64,000 bases of DNA from Streptomyces blattellae (GTDB lineage: Bacteria > Actinomycetota > Actinomycetes > Streptomycetales > Streptomycetaceae): NCBI RefSeq assembly GCF_009709555.1, contig NZ_WJBG01000246.1, forward strand, positions 33,664 to 97,663, in the 5' to 3' direction. The notes below the pieces were generated by a model. That model searched no databases. It was given only the letters and a program-made list of their open reading frames with translations, and was not told where the DNA came from. A program made the position numbers and the translations under genes. Below are positions 15,460-24,144 of this stretch, in pieces (positions within the stretch are counted from its first letter, which is position 1; each line of letters begins with the position of its first letter).

Positions 15460-16310
15460 GTGTCTCACGTGACTTGATGTTCCTGCGGCATGAGCCGGTT
15501 GTGGGTGCTGATCTATCGAAACGTCTGGTTCCTGGTGAACTCTGGGCGCTGGCCGCCCCGTTGCTGCCGTCGTTCGGTGCTCGTCCGCAAGGTGGTGGGA
15601 CCGCTCCGTGTGACGAGCGGGCCGTGTTCACGGCAGTGATGTACGCGCTGACCAGCGGCTGTGCCTGGCGGCATCTGCCGCCGGCGTTCGGCACGTCGCC
15701 CGCCACCGCGCATCGCCGCCTTCACGGTAAGGACCGAGGCCGGCCTGTGGCGTCGGCCGCGCCGCGCGGTGCTGGACGGACTCGGGGCCCAAGGTGAGGT
15801 GGCCTGGACCTCGGCGATCGTCGACGCGGCCTCCGTTCGCGCCCAAAGGGGGGATCGCGGACCGGGCCGAACCCGGTTTATCGCGGCAGGAAGGGCAGCA
15901 AGCTGCGCGTGCTGTCCGATGCCCAGGGCATCTTGACTCGCCGTCGCCGTGTCCGGCGCGAACATGCACGACAGCCTCGCGCTCAAGCCGCTCAAGCCGC
16001 TCACCCGCGGCATACCGCCGTCCGGTCCCGCCGGGGACCACGGCGGAGCCGACCCGTCGAACTCCGCGTGGACAAGGCGTACTTCTCCGCTGAACACCTG
16101 GCCCGGCTGCGCGAGCGCGGTCTCGTCGCGCGCATCGCGCGGCCCGGCATCGAGTCCGGCGAACGCCTAGGTCGGCACCGCTGGAAGATCGAGCGGTCGA
16201 TCGCTTGGCTCGTCGGCTACCGCCGCCCCACCGTCCGATACGAACGAAAGGGCTCGCACTTCCTCGCCTTCCTCGGCCTGGCCGCCGCCCTGAACCTGCT
16301 GTCGGGAGTA
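15460..16310 (+). pseudogene. IS5-family transposase remnant with several frameshifts
   Basis: Pieces in three frames: ADLSKRLVPGELWALAAPLL and YALTSGCAWRHLPPAFGTSP; then FTVRTEAGLWRRPRRAVLDG and GEVAWTSAIVDAASVRA; then VDKAYFSAEHLARLRERG, GIESGERLGRHRWKIERSI and FLAFLGLAAALN. The CYKKL tail expected at the C-terminus is missing. The left end is probably near 15460 (TGTCTCACGTGAC). Frameshifts and small deletions make it inactive. Confidence 0.85.
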
Positions 16311-16350
16311 AGGCCGAATTTCGTCTCGCGCCCCAGAACCGCCCGGGCGC

Positions 16351-16391
16351 GGGCGCCTGACGGACATATGCCCAGGTCAGGCGCCCTTTTT
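16351..16391. terminator. hairpin with T run between IS relic and aldehyde dehydrogenase
   Basis: GGGCGCCTGAC (16351-16361) and its exact complement (16376-16386) form an 11-bp stem followed on the plus strand by five T residues. It lies 7 bp beyond the 3' end of the leftward aldehyde dehydrogenase and can stop transcription from either side. Confidence 0.85.
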
Positions 16392-16397
16392 CTACGC

Positions 16398-17921
16398 CTA
16401 GTAGAAGCCCAGCTTCTGCGGCGCGTACGACACCAGCAGGTTCTTCGTCTGCTGGTAGTGCTCCAGCATCATCTTGTGCGTCTCACGGCCGATCCCGGAC
16501 TGCTTGTACCCACCGAACGCCGCGTGTGCCGGGTAGGCGTGGTAGCAGTTCGTCCAGACGCGGCCCGCCTGGATCGCGCGGCCGGCCCGGTAGGCGGTGT
16601 TGATGTCGCGGGTCCACACCCCGGCGCCGAGGCCGTACAGGGTGTCGTTGGCGATCTTGATCGCGTCGTCGAAGTCGTCGAAGGACGTCACGGACACGAC
16701 CGGTCCGAAGATCTCCTCCTGGAAGATCCGCATGCGGTTGCCGCCCTCGAAGATGGTCGGCTGGACGTAGTAGCCACCTTTCAACTCGCCGTCGTGCTCG
16801 ACGCGTTCGCCGCCCGTGAGGATCCTCGCGCCCTCTTGGCGGCCGATGTCCAGGTAGGAGAGGATCTTCTCCAACTGGTCGTTGGAGGCCTGCGCGCCGA
16901 TCATCGTGTCGGTGTCGAGGGGATGGCCCGCCGTGATCTGCTCGGTACGGGCGACGGCCGCCTCCAGGAACTCGGCGTAGTGACCGCGCTGGACGAGCGC
17001 CCGGGACGGGCAGGTGCACACCTCGCCCTGGTTGAGCGCGAACATCGTGAAACCTTCGAGTGCCTTGTCGCGGAAGTCGTCGTCGTGCGCCCATACATCG
17101 TCGAAGAAGATGTTCGGCGACTTGCCGCCGAGTTCCAGCGTGACCGGCTTGATGTTCTCGGAGGCGTACTGCATGATCAGCCGCCCCGTCGTCGTCTCAC
17201 CCGTGAACGCCACCTTCGCCACCCGCGGGCTCGACGCGAGCGGCTTGCCCGCCTCCGCGCCGAAGCCGTTGACGATGTTCACCACACCCGGCGGCAGCAG
17301 GTCCGCGATCAGGCTCATCCAGTAGTGGATGGACGCCGGAGTCTGCTCGGCGGGCTTGATGACGACCGCGTTGCCCGCAGCGAGGGCGGGCGCGAGCTTC
17401 CAAGTCGCCATCAGGAGAGGGAAGTTCCACGGGATGATCTGTGCGACGACGCCCAGCGGTTCGTGGAAGTGGTACGCCACCGTGTCGTCGTCGAGCTCGC
17501 CCAGCGAGCCCTCCCGGGAGCGGATCGCGCCCGCGAAGTAGCGGAAGTGGTCGATGGCCAGCGGGATGTCCGCGGCGAGGGTCTCCCGGACCGGTTTGCC
17601 GTTCTCCCAGCTCTCGGCGACCGCCAGCGGCTCCAGGTGCGCGGCCATCCGGTCGGCGATCTTGAGCAGGATGTCGGACCGCTCGGTCGTCGAGGTGCGG
17701 CCCCAGGTCGGGGCGACCGCGTGCGCCGCGTCGAGTGCCCGCTCCACGTCCTCCGCGGTGCCGCGCGCGACCTCCGTGAACGGCTGCCCGTTCACCGGCG
17801 ACGGGTTCTCGAAGTACTGCCCGCGGATCGGCGGCACCCATTCGCCGCCGATGAAGTGGTCGTAGCGCGCCTGGTAGGAGACGATCGCGCCCTGTGTGCC
17901 GGGCGCCGCGTAACGGGTCAT
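16398..17921 (-). CDS. NAD-dependent aldehyde dehydrogenase (AldA/ExaC-like)
   Basis: A 507-residue class I/II ALDH of usual length. Features: YDHFIGGEWVPP start, IIPWNFPLLMATWKLAPAL, cofactor loop FTGETTTGRLIM, catalytic Glu in LELGGKSPNIFF, catalytic Cys in NQGEVCTCPSRAL (about residue 298), and FGGYKQSGIGRE near the end. This subfamily oxidises acetaldehyde and other short aldehydes. GGGAGG precedes the ATG at 17921. The upstream neighbour on the same strand is a GAF regulator of the AcoR type, a frequent pairing in actinobacteria, so control by that regulator is likely. Confidence 0.94.
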   Translation of the reverse strand: MTRYAAPGTQGAIVSYQARYDHFIGGEWVPPIRGQYFENPSPVNGQPFTEVARGTAEDVERALDAAHAVAPTWGRTSTTERSDILLKIADRMAAHLEPLAVAESWENGKPVRETLAADIPLAIDHFRYFAGAIRSREGSLGELDDDTVAYHFHEPLGVVAQIIPWNFPLLMATWKLAPALAAGNAVVIKPAEQTPASIHYWMSLIADLLPPGVVNIVNGFGAEAGKPLASSPRVAKVAFTGETTTGRLIMQYASENIKPVTLELGGKSPNIFFDDVWAHDDDFRDKALEGFTMFALNQGEVCTCPSRALVQRGHYAEFLEAAVARTEQITAGHPLDTDTMIGAQASNDQLEKILSYLDIGRQEGARILTGGERVEHDGELKGGYYVQPTIFEGGNRMRIFQEEIFGPVVSVTSFDDFDDAIKIANDTLYGLGAGVWTRDINTAYRAGRAIQAGRVWTNCYHAYPAHAAFGGYKQSGIGRETHKMMLEHYQQTKNLLVSYAPQKLGFY

Positions 17922-18072
17922 GGTGCTCTGCCTCCCGGAGCTGCGCTGCCCGCCGTTGGGCAGCTCTCGGCGCGAGGCTAGGGACGGGGACGTTGCGAGT
18001 AGGTTGCGTGGACGACGCCGCTCCTACCCTCCTTGGACGTGCTGATGTGAGCAGGCCACGAGTGACGGTCGG

Positions 18073-19401
18073 TCAGCGGGTCACCCAGCGCGTCCGGTCG
18101 GCGCGTGGCCAGCCGGTCGGCGCCGACAGCTCCGACTCCAGCGTGGCCAACCGCGCGCGGACTGCGGCGGTCGGGCGCACGGCGGCCAGTGCGCGCCAGA
18201 CGTCGACGTCGTCCTCGCCCCACGGCGCGTGCGCCCAGCCGGCCAGCAGGTCGGGGTCGCCGCGGGCGATCAGCGCCGTCCGCAGGCCGGCGGCCAGGCG
18301 GTGCCTCAGCCGCACCACCGCCGGTGCCTGCGAGGCGGGCAGCAGCGGGCCGGTGTACGCCGTCACCGCCGCCGTGACCGCACCGGTCTCCAGGCGTCGC
18401 TCGACGGCGGCGGCATCGGACTCGACCGACGAGGTCAGCCGGTAGGGCCGTGAGGCCAGCAGCCCAGGGCCGAGAATTCTGCGCAGCCGGGCCAGTTCGG
18501 CGCGCAGGGTCACCGGTGTCACCGACTCGTCCTCGTACAGCGCGCAGAGCAGCTCGTCGCCGGTCAGCCCTTCCGGGTGGCGGGCCAGCAGCACCAGGAT
18601 CTCGCTGTGCCGACGGCTGAGCCGGAGCCGGCGGCCTCCCGAGACGAGCAGTGCCTCGTCCCGGCCCAGCGCGGTCAGCTCGGGCGTGTCGGCGGTCGGC
18701 TGCCCCTCGGCGAGCAGGGCCAGCTGGGACTCGGCGGCCCGGGCGACCGCCTGGACGAAGCCCAGGCTGTGCGGATGCGCCAGCCCATCGCCGCCGGTGA
18801 TGTCCACGGCGCCCAGCACTCGCCCGGTGCGCGGATCGTGCACCGGAGCTGCCGCGCAGGTCCAGGGCTGCACCCGCCGGATGAAGTGCTCGGCGGCGAA
18901 GACCTGCACCGGACGGTCGACGGCGACAGCCGTGCCGGGCGCGTTCGTGCCGACCGCGGTCTCCGCCCAGCGCGCGCCGGGCACGAAGTTCATCCGGTCG
19001 GCCCGTCGACGGGTCGTCGGATGGCCCTCGACCCACAGCAGCCTGCCGTGAGCGTCGCACACCGCGAGCAGATGCTCGCCGTCGGTCGCGAACGTGCCCA
19101 TGAGCTCCCGGAACAGCGGCATCACCCGGGCCAGCGGATGCTCGGCGCGATAGGCACCGAGGTCACCGTCCGCTAGCTCCACCCTCGCCGTGCCGTCGGG
19201 GCCGACCCCCGCCCGCACGGAACGCCGCCATGAGTCGGCCACCACCGCACGCACGGGCCGCGGCACCGTGCCCGCCTCGGTGAACGTCTCATACGCGCGA
19301 CGCAGCATCCGCACACGCTCGGCAGGGTCGGCCCCCGGTTCCAGGGCCACCCATGGATCGGTCAACTCGGCCTCCCCGGACGGCGATGCGGCTGGGGACA
19401 T
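18073..19401 (-). CDS. GAF-domain transcriptional regulator with C-terminal winged helix
   Basis: About 442 residues. An N-terminal segment (RPVRAVVADSWRRSVRAGV) is the sigma54-activator-like AcoR N-region. A GAF domain spans about 85-230 (FATDGEHLLAVCDAHGRLL, GARWAETAVGTNAPGTAV, VLGAVDITGG). The C-terminal part (LSRRHSEILVLLARHPEGLT, VTPVTLRAELARLRRILG) is a winged helix of OmpR/SARP type rather than the AAA+ and Fis domains of AcoR. The ATG at 19401 follows GGAG; another start at 19428 is possible. It lies 151 bp upstream of the aldehyde dehydrogenase in the same direction and probably senses an aldehyde, alcohol or diketone. Confidence 0.9.
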   Translation of the reverse strand: MSPAASPSGEAELTDPWVALEPGADPAERVRMLRRAYETFTEAGTVPRPVRAVVADSWRRSVRAGVGPDGTARVELADGDLGAYRAEHPLARVMPLFRELMGTFATDGEHLLAVCDAHGRLLWVEGHPTTRRRADRMNFVPGARWAETAVGTNAPGTAVAVDRPVQVFAAEHFIRRVQPWTCAAAPVHDPRTGRVLGAVDITGGDGLAHPHSLGFVQAVARAAESQLALLAEGQPTADTPELTALGRDEALLVSGGRRLRLSRRHSEILVLLARHPEGLTGDELLCALYEDESVTPVTLRAELARLRRILGPGLLASRPYRLTSSVESDAAAVERRLETGAVTAAVTAYTGPLLPASQAPAVVRLRHRLAAGLRTALIARGDPDLLAGWAHAPWGEDDVDVWRALAAVRPTAAVRARLATLESELSAPTGWPRADRTRWVTR

Positions 19402-19506
19402 CGTCACTCCGGGTGCGCGCGCGGACAACCACTTCGACCGGGGCGGCCCGAACGAGGGGCGTGGTTACCCGTCAGGCTCATTCGACCCGTCCCCGGTCGT
19501 GCGGTC

Positions 19507-19700
19507 GACCGGTCTCAGGTCAGGCTTCGGATGGCGGTTTCAGGTAGGCCCCGGCGGCCAGTCTCAGGGCAGGGCCCGGATGGTCAGTTTCTGGGCAGGG
19601 CCTGGGTGGCTGGTTTCAGGGCAGGGCTCGGCCGACCGGTCTCCAGGTCAGGCCCGATCGACCGGTCTCCAGGTCAGGCCCGATCGACCAGTCTCAGATA
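19507..19700. repeat. 26-bp minisatellite (about 7 copies) derived from the 3' end of the amidase gene
   Basis: Units such as CCGGTCTCCAGGTCAGGCCC plus GATCGA repeat head to tail, with two identical copies next to the gene and increasingly diverged copies away from it. The proximal unit is the complement of the amidase's last codons (Val-Asp-Arg-Ala-stop), so the array is a tandem amplification of the gene tail including the stop codon. Confidence 0.92.
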
Positions 19701-20282
19701 GCGAGCCCAGTCCCAGTTCGGTCCGGGATCGGTGTGGTCCGTGCCCGGCACCTCGTGGTGCCCGATGATGTGCGCGCGGTCCCTCGGGATGCCGTGTCTG
19801 GTGCAGATCGCCGCGGTGACTGCGGCCGACTCCTCGTACATCACGTCGGTGAAGTAGCCGGGCCGGTCCACCCAGCCTTCGTGCTCGATGCCGATGCTGC
19901 TCGTGTTGTACTCCCAGTTCCCTGCGTGCCAGGCGATGTCGGACTCTCGGACGCACTGCGCCACATGCCCGTCGGCCGAGCGGACGACGTAGTGCGCGGA
20001 CACTTCCTTCTTCGGGTTCTGGAAAATGGACAGGGTGGTGGTGAAGGTCGCCTGCGTGACGTGGATGATCACGCGGTCGACCAGTCGCTCCGTAGCGGGT
20101 TCTGCCGCCGTGTAGTTGGAGGTGTTCGCCGGGTGCCACTCGGCCGACGGGTGGTCGACAACCTGGACCCGCTGGACCCGCGCTCCGGCCGGCGCGTCGG
20201 GGAGCAGCGCGTACGGTACGGCGGCCAGGGCGGCGCCCTTCAGCAGTCGGCGTCTCGTGGGAAGCGGTCTTGCCCGTTCCAT
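19674..20282 (-). CDS. secreted N-acetylmuramoyl-L-alanine amidase (Amidase_2)
   Basis: A 202-residue zinc amidase. The N-terminus (TRRRLLKGAALAAVPYALL) is a twin-arginine-like signal, so the product is probably exported. The Amidase_2 fold starts at VIIHVTQATF (first His ligand), continues SAHYVVRSADGHVAQCV, DIAWHAGNWEYNTSSIGIEH, and closes with IIGHHEVPGTDHTDPGPNWD, supplying the other zinc ligands. GAAAGG precedes the ATG. Expected reaction: cleavage between muramic acid and L-Ala in peptidoglycan. The last codons and stop overlap the first unit of the 26-bp minisatellite. It follows an acetamidase relic by 21 bp. Confidence 0.93.
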   Translation of the reverse strand: MERARPLPTRRRLLKGAALAAVPYALLPDAPAGARVQRVQVVDHPSAEWHPANTSNYTAAEPATERLVDRVIIHVTQATFTTTLSIFQNPKKEVSAHYVVRSADGHVAQCVRESDIAWHAGNWEYNTSSIGIEHEGWVDRPGYFTDVMYEESAAVTAAICTRHGIPRDRAHIIGHHEVPGTDHTDPGPNWDWARYLRLVDRA

Positions 20283-20303
20283 GGGGGCGGTGCCTTTCGG
20301 TGG

Positions 20304-20846
20304 TCAGAAGGTCTTGCTCAGTGCCGCCTTGGCCAACGGCGCCTCGACGCACTGGGTTGCGAATTGGTACGCGTCCAGCTCACTGAATCCTTGGTCGCGC
20401 ACCAGCCACTGCACCAGGTCGAGTTGGGATCTCCGGAACGCGTCCTCCAGCGGGCGTGCCGATCCCGTCGAGATGATGTGGGTGTCCGACTCGATGCGCG
20501 GCCAGGGTGTGGCGAGTCCCTTGAGCACTTCGACGATCACCACAGTGTTCATCGCGCACTCGACGACGACTCCGCGTGTCTCGCCCTCGCCCTCGCCCTG
20601 CCGGGCGTGGCCGTTGCCGAGTGTGTCCATGTTGCCGCCATGTGCGTCGGGCACCAGGGTCGAACGCACCTCCAGGTTGGCGGGAGCCACGCCCACGGTG
20701 CCGTGCATCGGGTCGAGGGGCAGTTCGGTCTCGATGTCTTCGGTCTCGATGTCACTGTCCTGCGCCCGGAACAGGGCCGTACGGCGGGTCCGGTCGAGCT
20801 GCCGGATCCAGACCCGGAGGTCGCTCATCATCCTGGGGTCGCTCAT
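20304..20846 (-). pseudogene. acetamidase/formamidase, N-terminal and internal deletions
   Basis: The frame matches the AmdA/FmdA family in the C-terminal half (LPLDPMHGTVGVAPANLEVR, VPDAHGGNMDT, ECAMNTVV, WPRIESDTH, STGSARPLEDAFRRSQLDLV, FSELDAYQFA). About 100 residues after the MSDPR start are missing, and a further stretch of roughly 30 residues is missing between NMDT and the GHARQGEGE segment. A 15-bp tandem duplication adds an extra DIETE. The reading frame stays open, so a 180-residue product could be made, but the metal site and active site of the family would be incomplete. Confidence 0.75.
20724..20753. repeat. 15-bp in-frame tandem duplication
   Basis: TTCGGTCTCGATGTC occurs twice in a row (20724-20738, 20739-20753) inside the acetamidase relic, duplicating five codons. 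Confidence 0.95.
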
Positions 20847-21184
20847 CGCGGTACAGCTCCGTTCTGCGGAAGGTCGGTGGGGAGGGGGTGCCGGGCGGAC
20901 ATGCCAGGGCACGCTTATTCGCTCCTGAACCCCGGATGCAGCCGTTTCCCAAGACATGTGGATCCCCCCTTTCACCTCGCCGCGCCCACCGCCCTCTGAC
21001 TCGACGGCCGCGCCTCACGTGAATCAAGGTACGTCGCATGCGGGGTGGGCAGAAGCAGGCGCCGTGTATCCGTGGACGGGTGCGGGATTGTGGAAAACTC
21101 GCTCACCCGGACGGGTGAAGTCCGGCTGAGGTCAGTCGAGTTCGGCCGCCGGCGCAGAGGCGTCCGTCGATCAGGGGCGGTGGG

Positions 21185-21340
21185 CCGCAGCCGTCGGGGC
21201 GCTTGCCGATGAGACGTGTTCGGCCGCAGCCGTCGGGTGGGCTGCCGAGCAGGCGCGCTCGGCCACGGCTTTGGGGTGTTTGCCGATCAGCCGTGTTCGG
21301 CCACGGCCTTGGGGTGTTTGCCGATCAGCCCCGTCCGGCC
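21185..21340. repeat. 38-39-bp minisatellite (4 copies) derived from the 3' end of the ROK gene
   Basis: Units beginning GGCCACGGCCTTGGGGTGTT repeat four times. On the minus strand each proximal unit reads GCCGTGGCCGAACACGGCTG plus A, a near copy of the last codons and TGA stop of the ROK gene (GCTGTGGCCGGACGGGGCTG plus A). The array extends downstream of the gene and diverges with distance. The rest of the 20976-21185 interval shows nothing recognisable. Confidence 0.92.
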
Positions 21341-22533
21341 ACAGCCGCCGGATCGTCCAGCACCGCCCGTACGACCGAGTGCGCGGCACCCAGCAACGGC
21401 CCCTCGGGACCCAGCCGCGATATGGCCACTGGACATGCGGGCCCCGCCGTACGGCGTGCCAACTCGGCCTCCAGGGAGGGCAGCAGCCATGGCGCGAGCC
21501 CGGCCAGCGCGCCGCCCAGCACCACAACCTCGGGGTCGAGCAGATTGACGGCCCCGGTCAGCGCGATGCCGAGCGCTTCACCCGCGTCGCGCAGGGCACG
21601 TCGTACAGCCGTGTCGCCGTCCGAGGCGTGCCCCGCGAGCAGCCCGACGCGGTCCTCGCCCGGCTCCAGGCCGGCCGCTCGCAGCACCGCCTCCTCCCCG
21701 GCGTACTGCTCCAGGCAACCGTGGCCCCCGCACCGACACGCCGGTCCGTCCGGACGGACCGGCACATGTCCCAGCTCGCCCGCGAAACCCCGCGTCCCGC
21801 GCAGCAGTTGCCCGTCCACCACGACCGCCGCGCCGATGCCGATCTCGGCGGACACATGCAGGAAGTCCCGCGGGGTGCCCTCGCCGAGCCGGAGTTCGGC
21901 GAGCGCGCCGAAGTTGGCCTCGTTGTCGACGGTCAACGGGAGGCCTGCGGGCAGCAGCGCGCCGAGGTCCGTGTCGTGCCAGTCGAGGTTCGGGGCGCGT
22001 ACGACCGTTCGCGCGTCGCGTGCCACCAGGCCCGGCACGGCCACGGCGAGCCCGGCCGGCCACAGGCCCTCGTGCTCGGCCTCGGTGACGATCCGGCCCA
22101 CCAGCTCGGTGAGTTCCTCGATCACGGGGCGGGGGGAGCGCCCACGGTTCGTGCCGTACCGCACGGCCCGGGCCCGCACCTCTCCGCGCAGATCGATCGC
22201 GCACACCGCGAGATGGTCCACGCCGACCTCCGCGCCGATACCCGCCGGACCGTGTCCGCTGACGGCGAGTGCCGAGCCGGGCCGTCCCACCCGGCCGGGA
22301 CGCTCGGGGCCCAGCTCCTCCAGCAGTCCCGAGCGGATCAGCTCGTCGACGAGGGTCGACACGGCGGCACGGGTCAGCCCGATGCGCGAGGCGACGGCGG
22401 CACGGGAGAGCGGCCCCTCGGCGCTTACGGTGTGCATCACCCGGGCGAGGTTGCGGCGGCGCATGCCCTGTTGTGTGTCGGGCAGTGCGCGCCCCCTTCC
22501 TGTCGGCCGGGCCTCGTGCAGCGGTGCGGTCAT
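21325..22533 (-). CDS. xylR: ROK-family repressor (XylR-like)
   Basis: A 402-residue ROK regulator. The N-terminal winged helix (MRRRNLARVMHTVSAEGPLS, RIGLTRAAVSTLVDELIRSG) is followed by an ASKHA sugar-kinase-like domain with the ROK zinc motif (ELGHVPVRPDGPACRCGGHG then CLEQYAG, about residues 255-280). It lies 13 bp after xylB on the same strand and divergent from xylA. This arrangement matches XylR control of xylose genes, so xylose-responsive repression of xylA and xylB is likely. The 3' end has been tandemly amplified into a minisatellite that does not alter the frame. Confidence 0.92.
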   Translation of the reverse strand: MTAPLHEARPTGRGRALPDTQQGMRRRNLARVMHTVSAEGPLSRAAVASRIGLTRAAVSTLVDELIRSGLLEELGPERPGRVGRPGSALAVSGHGPAGIGAEVGVDHLAVCAIDLRGEVRARAVRYGTNRGRSPRPVIEELTELVGRIVTEAEHEGLWPAGLAVAVPGLVARDARTVVRAPNLDWHDTDLGALLPAGLPLTVDNEANFGALAELRLGEGTPRDFLHVSAEIGIGAAVVVDGQLLRGTRGFAGELGHVPVRPDGPACRCGGHGCLEQYAGEEAVLRAAGLEPGEDRVGLLAGHASDGDTAVRRALRDAGEALGIALTGAVNLLDPEVVVLGGALAGLAPWLLPSLEAELARRTAGPACPVAISRLGPEGPLLGAAHSVVRAVLDDPAAVAGRG

Positions 22534-22546
22534 GCCTCCGTCGTCC

Positions 22547-23992
22547 TCAGTGGTTCCCCGCGCTCCGGTCGAGCAGCGGGGCCGCGTCGGAGAGTACCCC
22601 GGAGATCCTGGCCAGGGTTGCCTCGTCCCGCTCCACCGCGTCCAGCACCGGTCCCTCGGCGGTACGCCAGCGCCGGGCCACCGCGGCGGGATCCTCGCCG
22701 GTCAGCAGGCCGGCCGCCTGCGCGGCGGCGCCGAGCGCGACCAGTTCCCTGGCCTCGGGCACCTGCACGGGGCGCCCCGACAGCCGTCGTACGGTCTGCT
22801 GCCATGCCGTGCCCCGGGCGCCGCCGCCGATCAGCAGCAGCGGGGCGGAGCGGTCGGCGTCCTCGTCGAGGACCAGGTCGAGCGCGCCCAGCAGCGCGTG
22901 GACGGCGCCGTCGTAGGCGGCCTGGAGGAGCTGGCCTGCGGTCGTGTCGTGCCGCAGGCCGTGCAGCAGGCCGGAGGCGTGGGGGAGGGCGGGGGTGCGT
23001 TCGCCGTCCAGGTAGGGCAGCAGGGTGACGTCGGTGGCGGGCTCCACGGCCTCGCGGTCCAGGCCCAGCAGGGAGGCGACGCGGTCGACGGCGAGCGTGC
23101 AGTTCAGGGTGCAGGCCAGCGGCAGCCAGTCGCCGTGTGCGTCGGCGAAGCCGGCCACGGTTCCGGTCGGGTCGGTGGGGCGCCGCTTCGACACCGCGTA
23201 CACCGTGCCCGACGTGCCCAGGCTCAGCACCGGGGTGCCGGGACGCAGCCCGAGGCCCAGCGCGGCGGCCGCGTTGTCGCCGGTGCCCGGGGCGACCAGG
23301 GTGCCCTTGGAGAACGGCAGGTCATGGCTGTCGCGCACGGTGCCCGCGACCTCGCCGGGCCGCACCACACGGGGCAGCAGCGCGGGGTCAAGCCCGACGT
23401 GCGCCAGGATCTCCTCGTCGTACGCCTCGGTCCCGGATGCCCACCAGCCCGTCCCGGACGCGTCACCGCGGTCGGTCGTGCCCTGTCCGGTGAGGCGTTC
23501 GGTGAGGTAGTCGTGGGGCAGGCGTACGGCCTTGGTGGCGCGGACCGCGTCCGGCTCGTGCTCGGCCAGCCAGGCCCACTTCGTGACCGTGAAGGACGGC
23601 GCGGGGACGAGCCCGGTGCGCTCGGCCCAGAACTTCGCGCCGCCCAGTTCCTCGGTCAGCCGGCGTGCCTGCGGCGCCGAACGTACGTCGTTCCACAGCA
23701 GGGCAGGACGCACGGGCTCGCCCTGGCCGTCCAGTGTGACGAGCCCGTGCTGCTGGCCGCCGATAGACACCGACGCGGCCTCGTGCGCGGCGTCACCGCA
23801 CTGGCGCAGGGCCTCGCACAGGGCGTCCCACCATTGGCGTGGATCGCTCTCCCGGCCGGCCCCGGCGGACACGGTGTGCGGTGCCTGGCCGCTCGCGACG
23901 ACCTCGCCGGTGGACACGTCGACGACCAGCGCCTTGGTGGACTGCGTGGACGTGTCCACACCGACGACGAGCGGACCCTCGGCTGCTGACAT
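22547..23992 (-). CDS. xylB: xylulokinase
   Basis: A 481-residue FGGY carbohydrate kinase. The first ATP-fold motif is VVGVDTSTQSTKALVVDV, substrate-side ISIGGQQHGLVTL-like sequence follows (VSIGGQQHGLVTLD), then VRPALLWNDVRS, GTGDNAAAALGLGL and the second phosphate loop LSLGTSGTVYAVS, ending with GGGARGTAWQQTV. The ATG at 23992 has AAGGGAGAA upstream. Reaction: ATP-dependent phosphorylation of D-xylulose to xylulose 5-phosphate. It is divergent from xylose isomerase, and the ROK repressor gene follows it. Confidence 0.96.
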   Translation of the reverse strand: MSAAEGPLVVGVDTSTQSTKALVVDVSTGEVVASGQAPHTVSAGAGRESDPRQWWDALCEALRQCGDAAHEAASVSIGGQQHGLVTLDGQGEPVRPALLWNDVRSAPQARRLTEELGGAKFWAERTGLVPAPSFTVTKWAWLAEHEPDAVRATKAVRLPHDYLTERLTGQGTTDRGDASGTGWWASGTEAYDEEILAHVGLDPALLPRVVRPGEVAGTVRDSHDLPFSKGTLVAPGTGDNAAAALGLGLRPGTPVLSLGTSGTVYAVSKRRPTDPTGTVAGFADAHGDWLPLACTLNCTLAVDRVASLLGLDREAVEPATDVTLLPYLDGERTPALPHASGLLHGLRHDTTAGQLLQAAYDGAVHALLGALDLVLDEDADRSAPLLLIGGGARGTAWQQTVRRLSGRPVQVPEARELVALGAAAQAAGLLTGEDPAAVARRWRTAEGPVLDAVERDEATLARISGVLSDAAPLLDRSAGNH

Positions 23993-24073
23993 CGGGTTCT
24001 CCCTTTTCCTGCGGCTCATGTCTGGCTCACGCCTGACGAAAGACACCTTGTCTCTTCCCAGAGATGCCTCCGC

Positions 24074-24088
24074 ATACTAATTTGTAAA
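24074..24088. promoter_or_regulatory. AT-rich element in the xylA/xylB divergent promoter (candidate XylR site)
   Basis: TACTAATTTGTAAAG stands out as an A/T-rich island in the 152-bp space between xylB and xylA. It resembles -10/operator sequences described for actinobacterial xylose promoters. No clear dyad is seen, so the exact role is a guess. Confidence 0.45.
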
Positions 24089-24144
24089 GCGCCATGACGA
24101 AATAGTCGTGCGCGACAGTCGCAAGCGAGCAAGGGAGCCGCGGC

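Noticed and set aside
19507..19700. Repeat array considered as CRISPR
   Set aside because: Units are contiguous, with no spacers, and copy the neighbouring gene tail. The array at 47706 also has no spacers and there are no cas genes.
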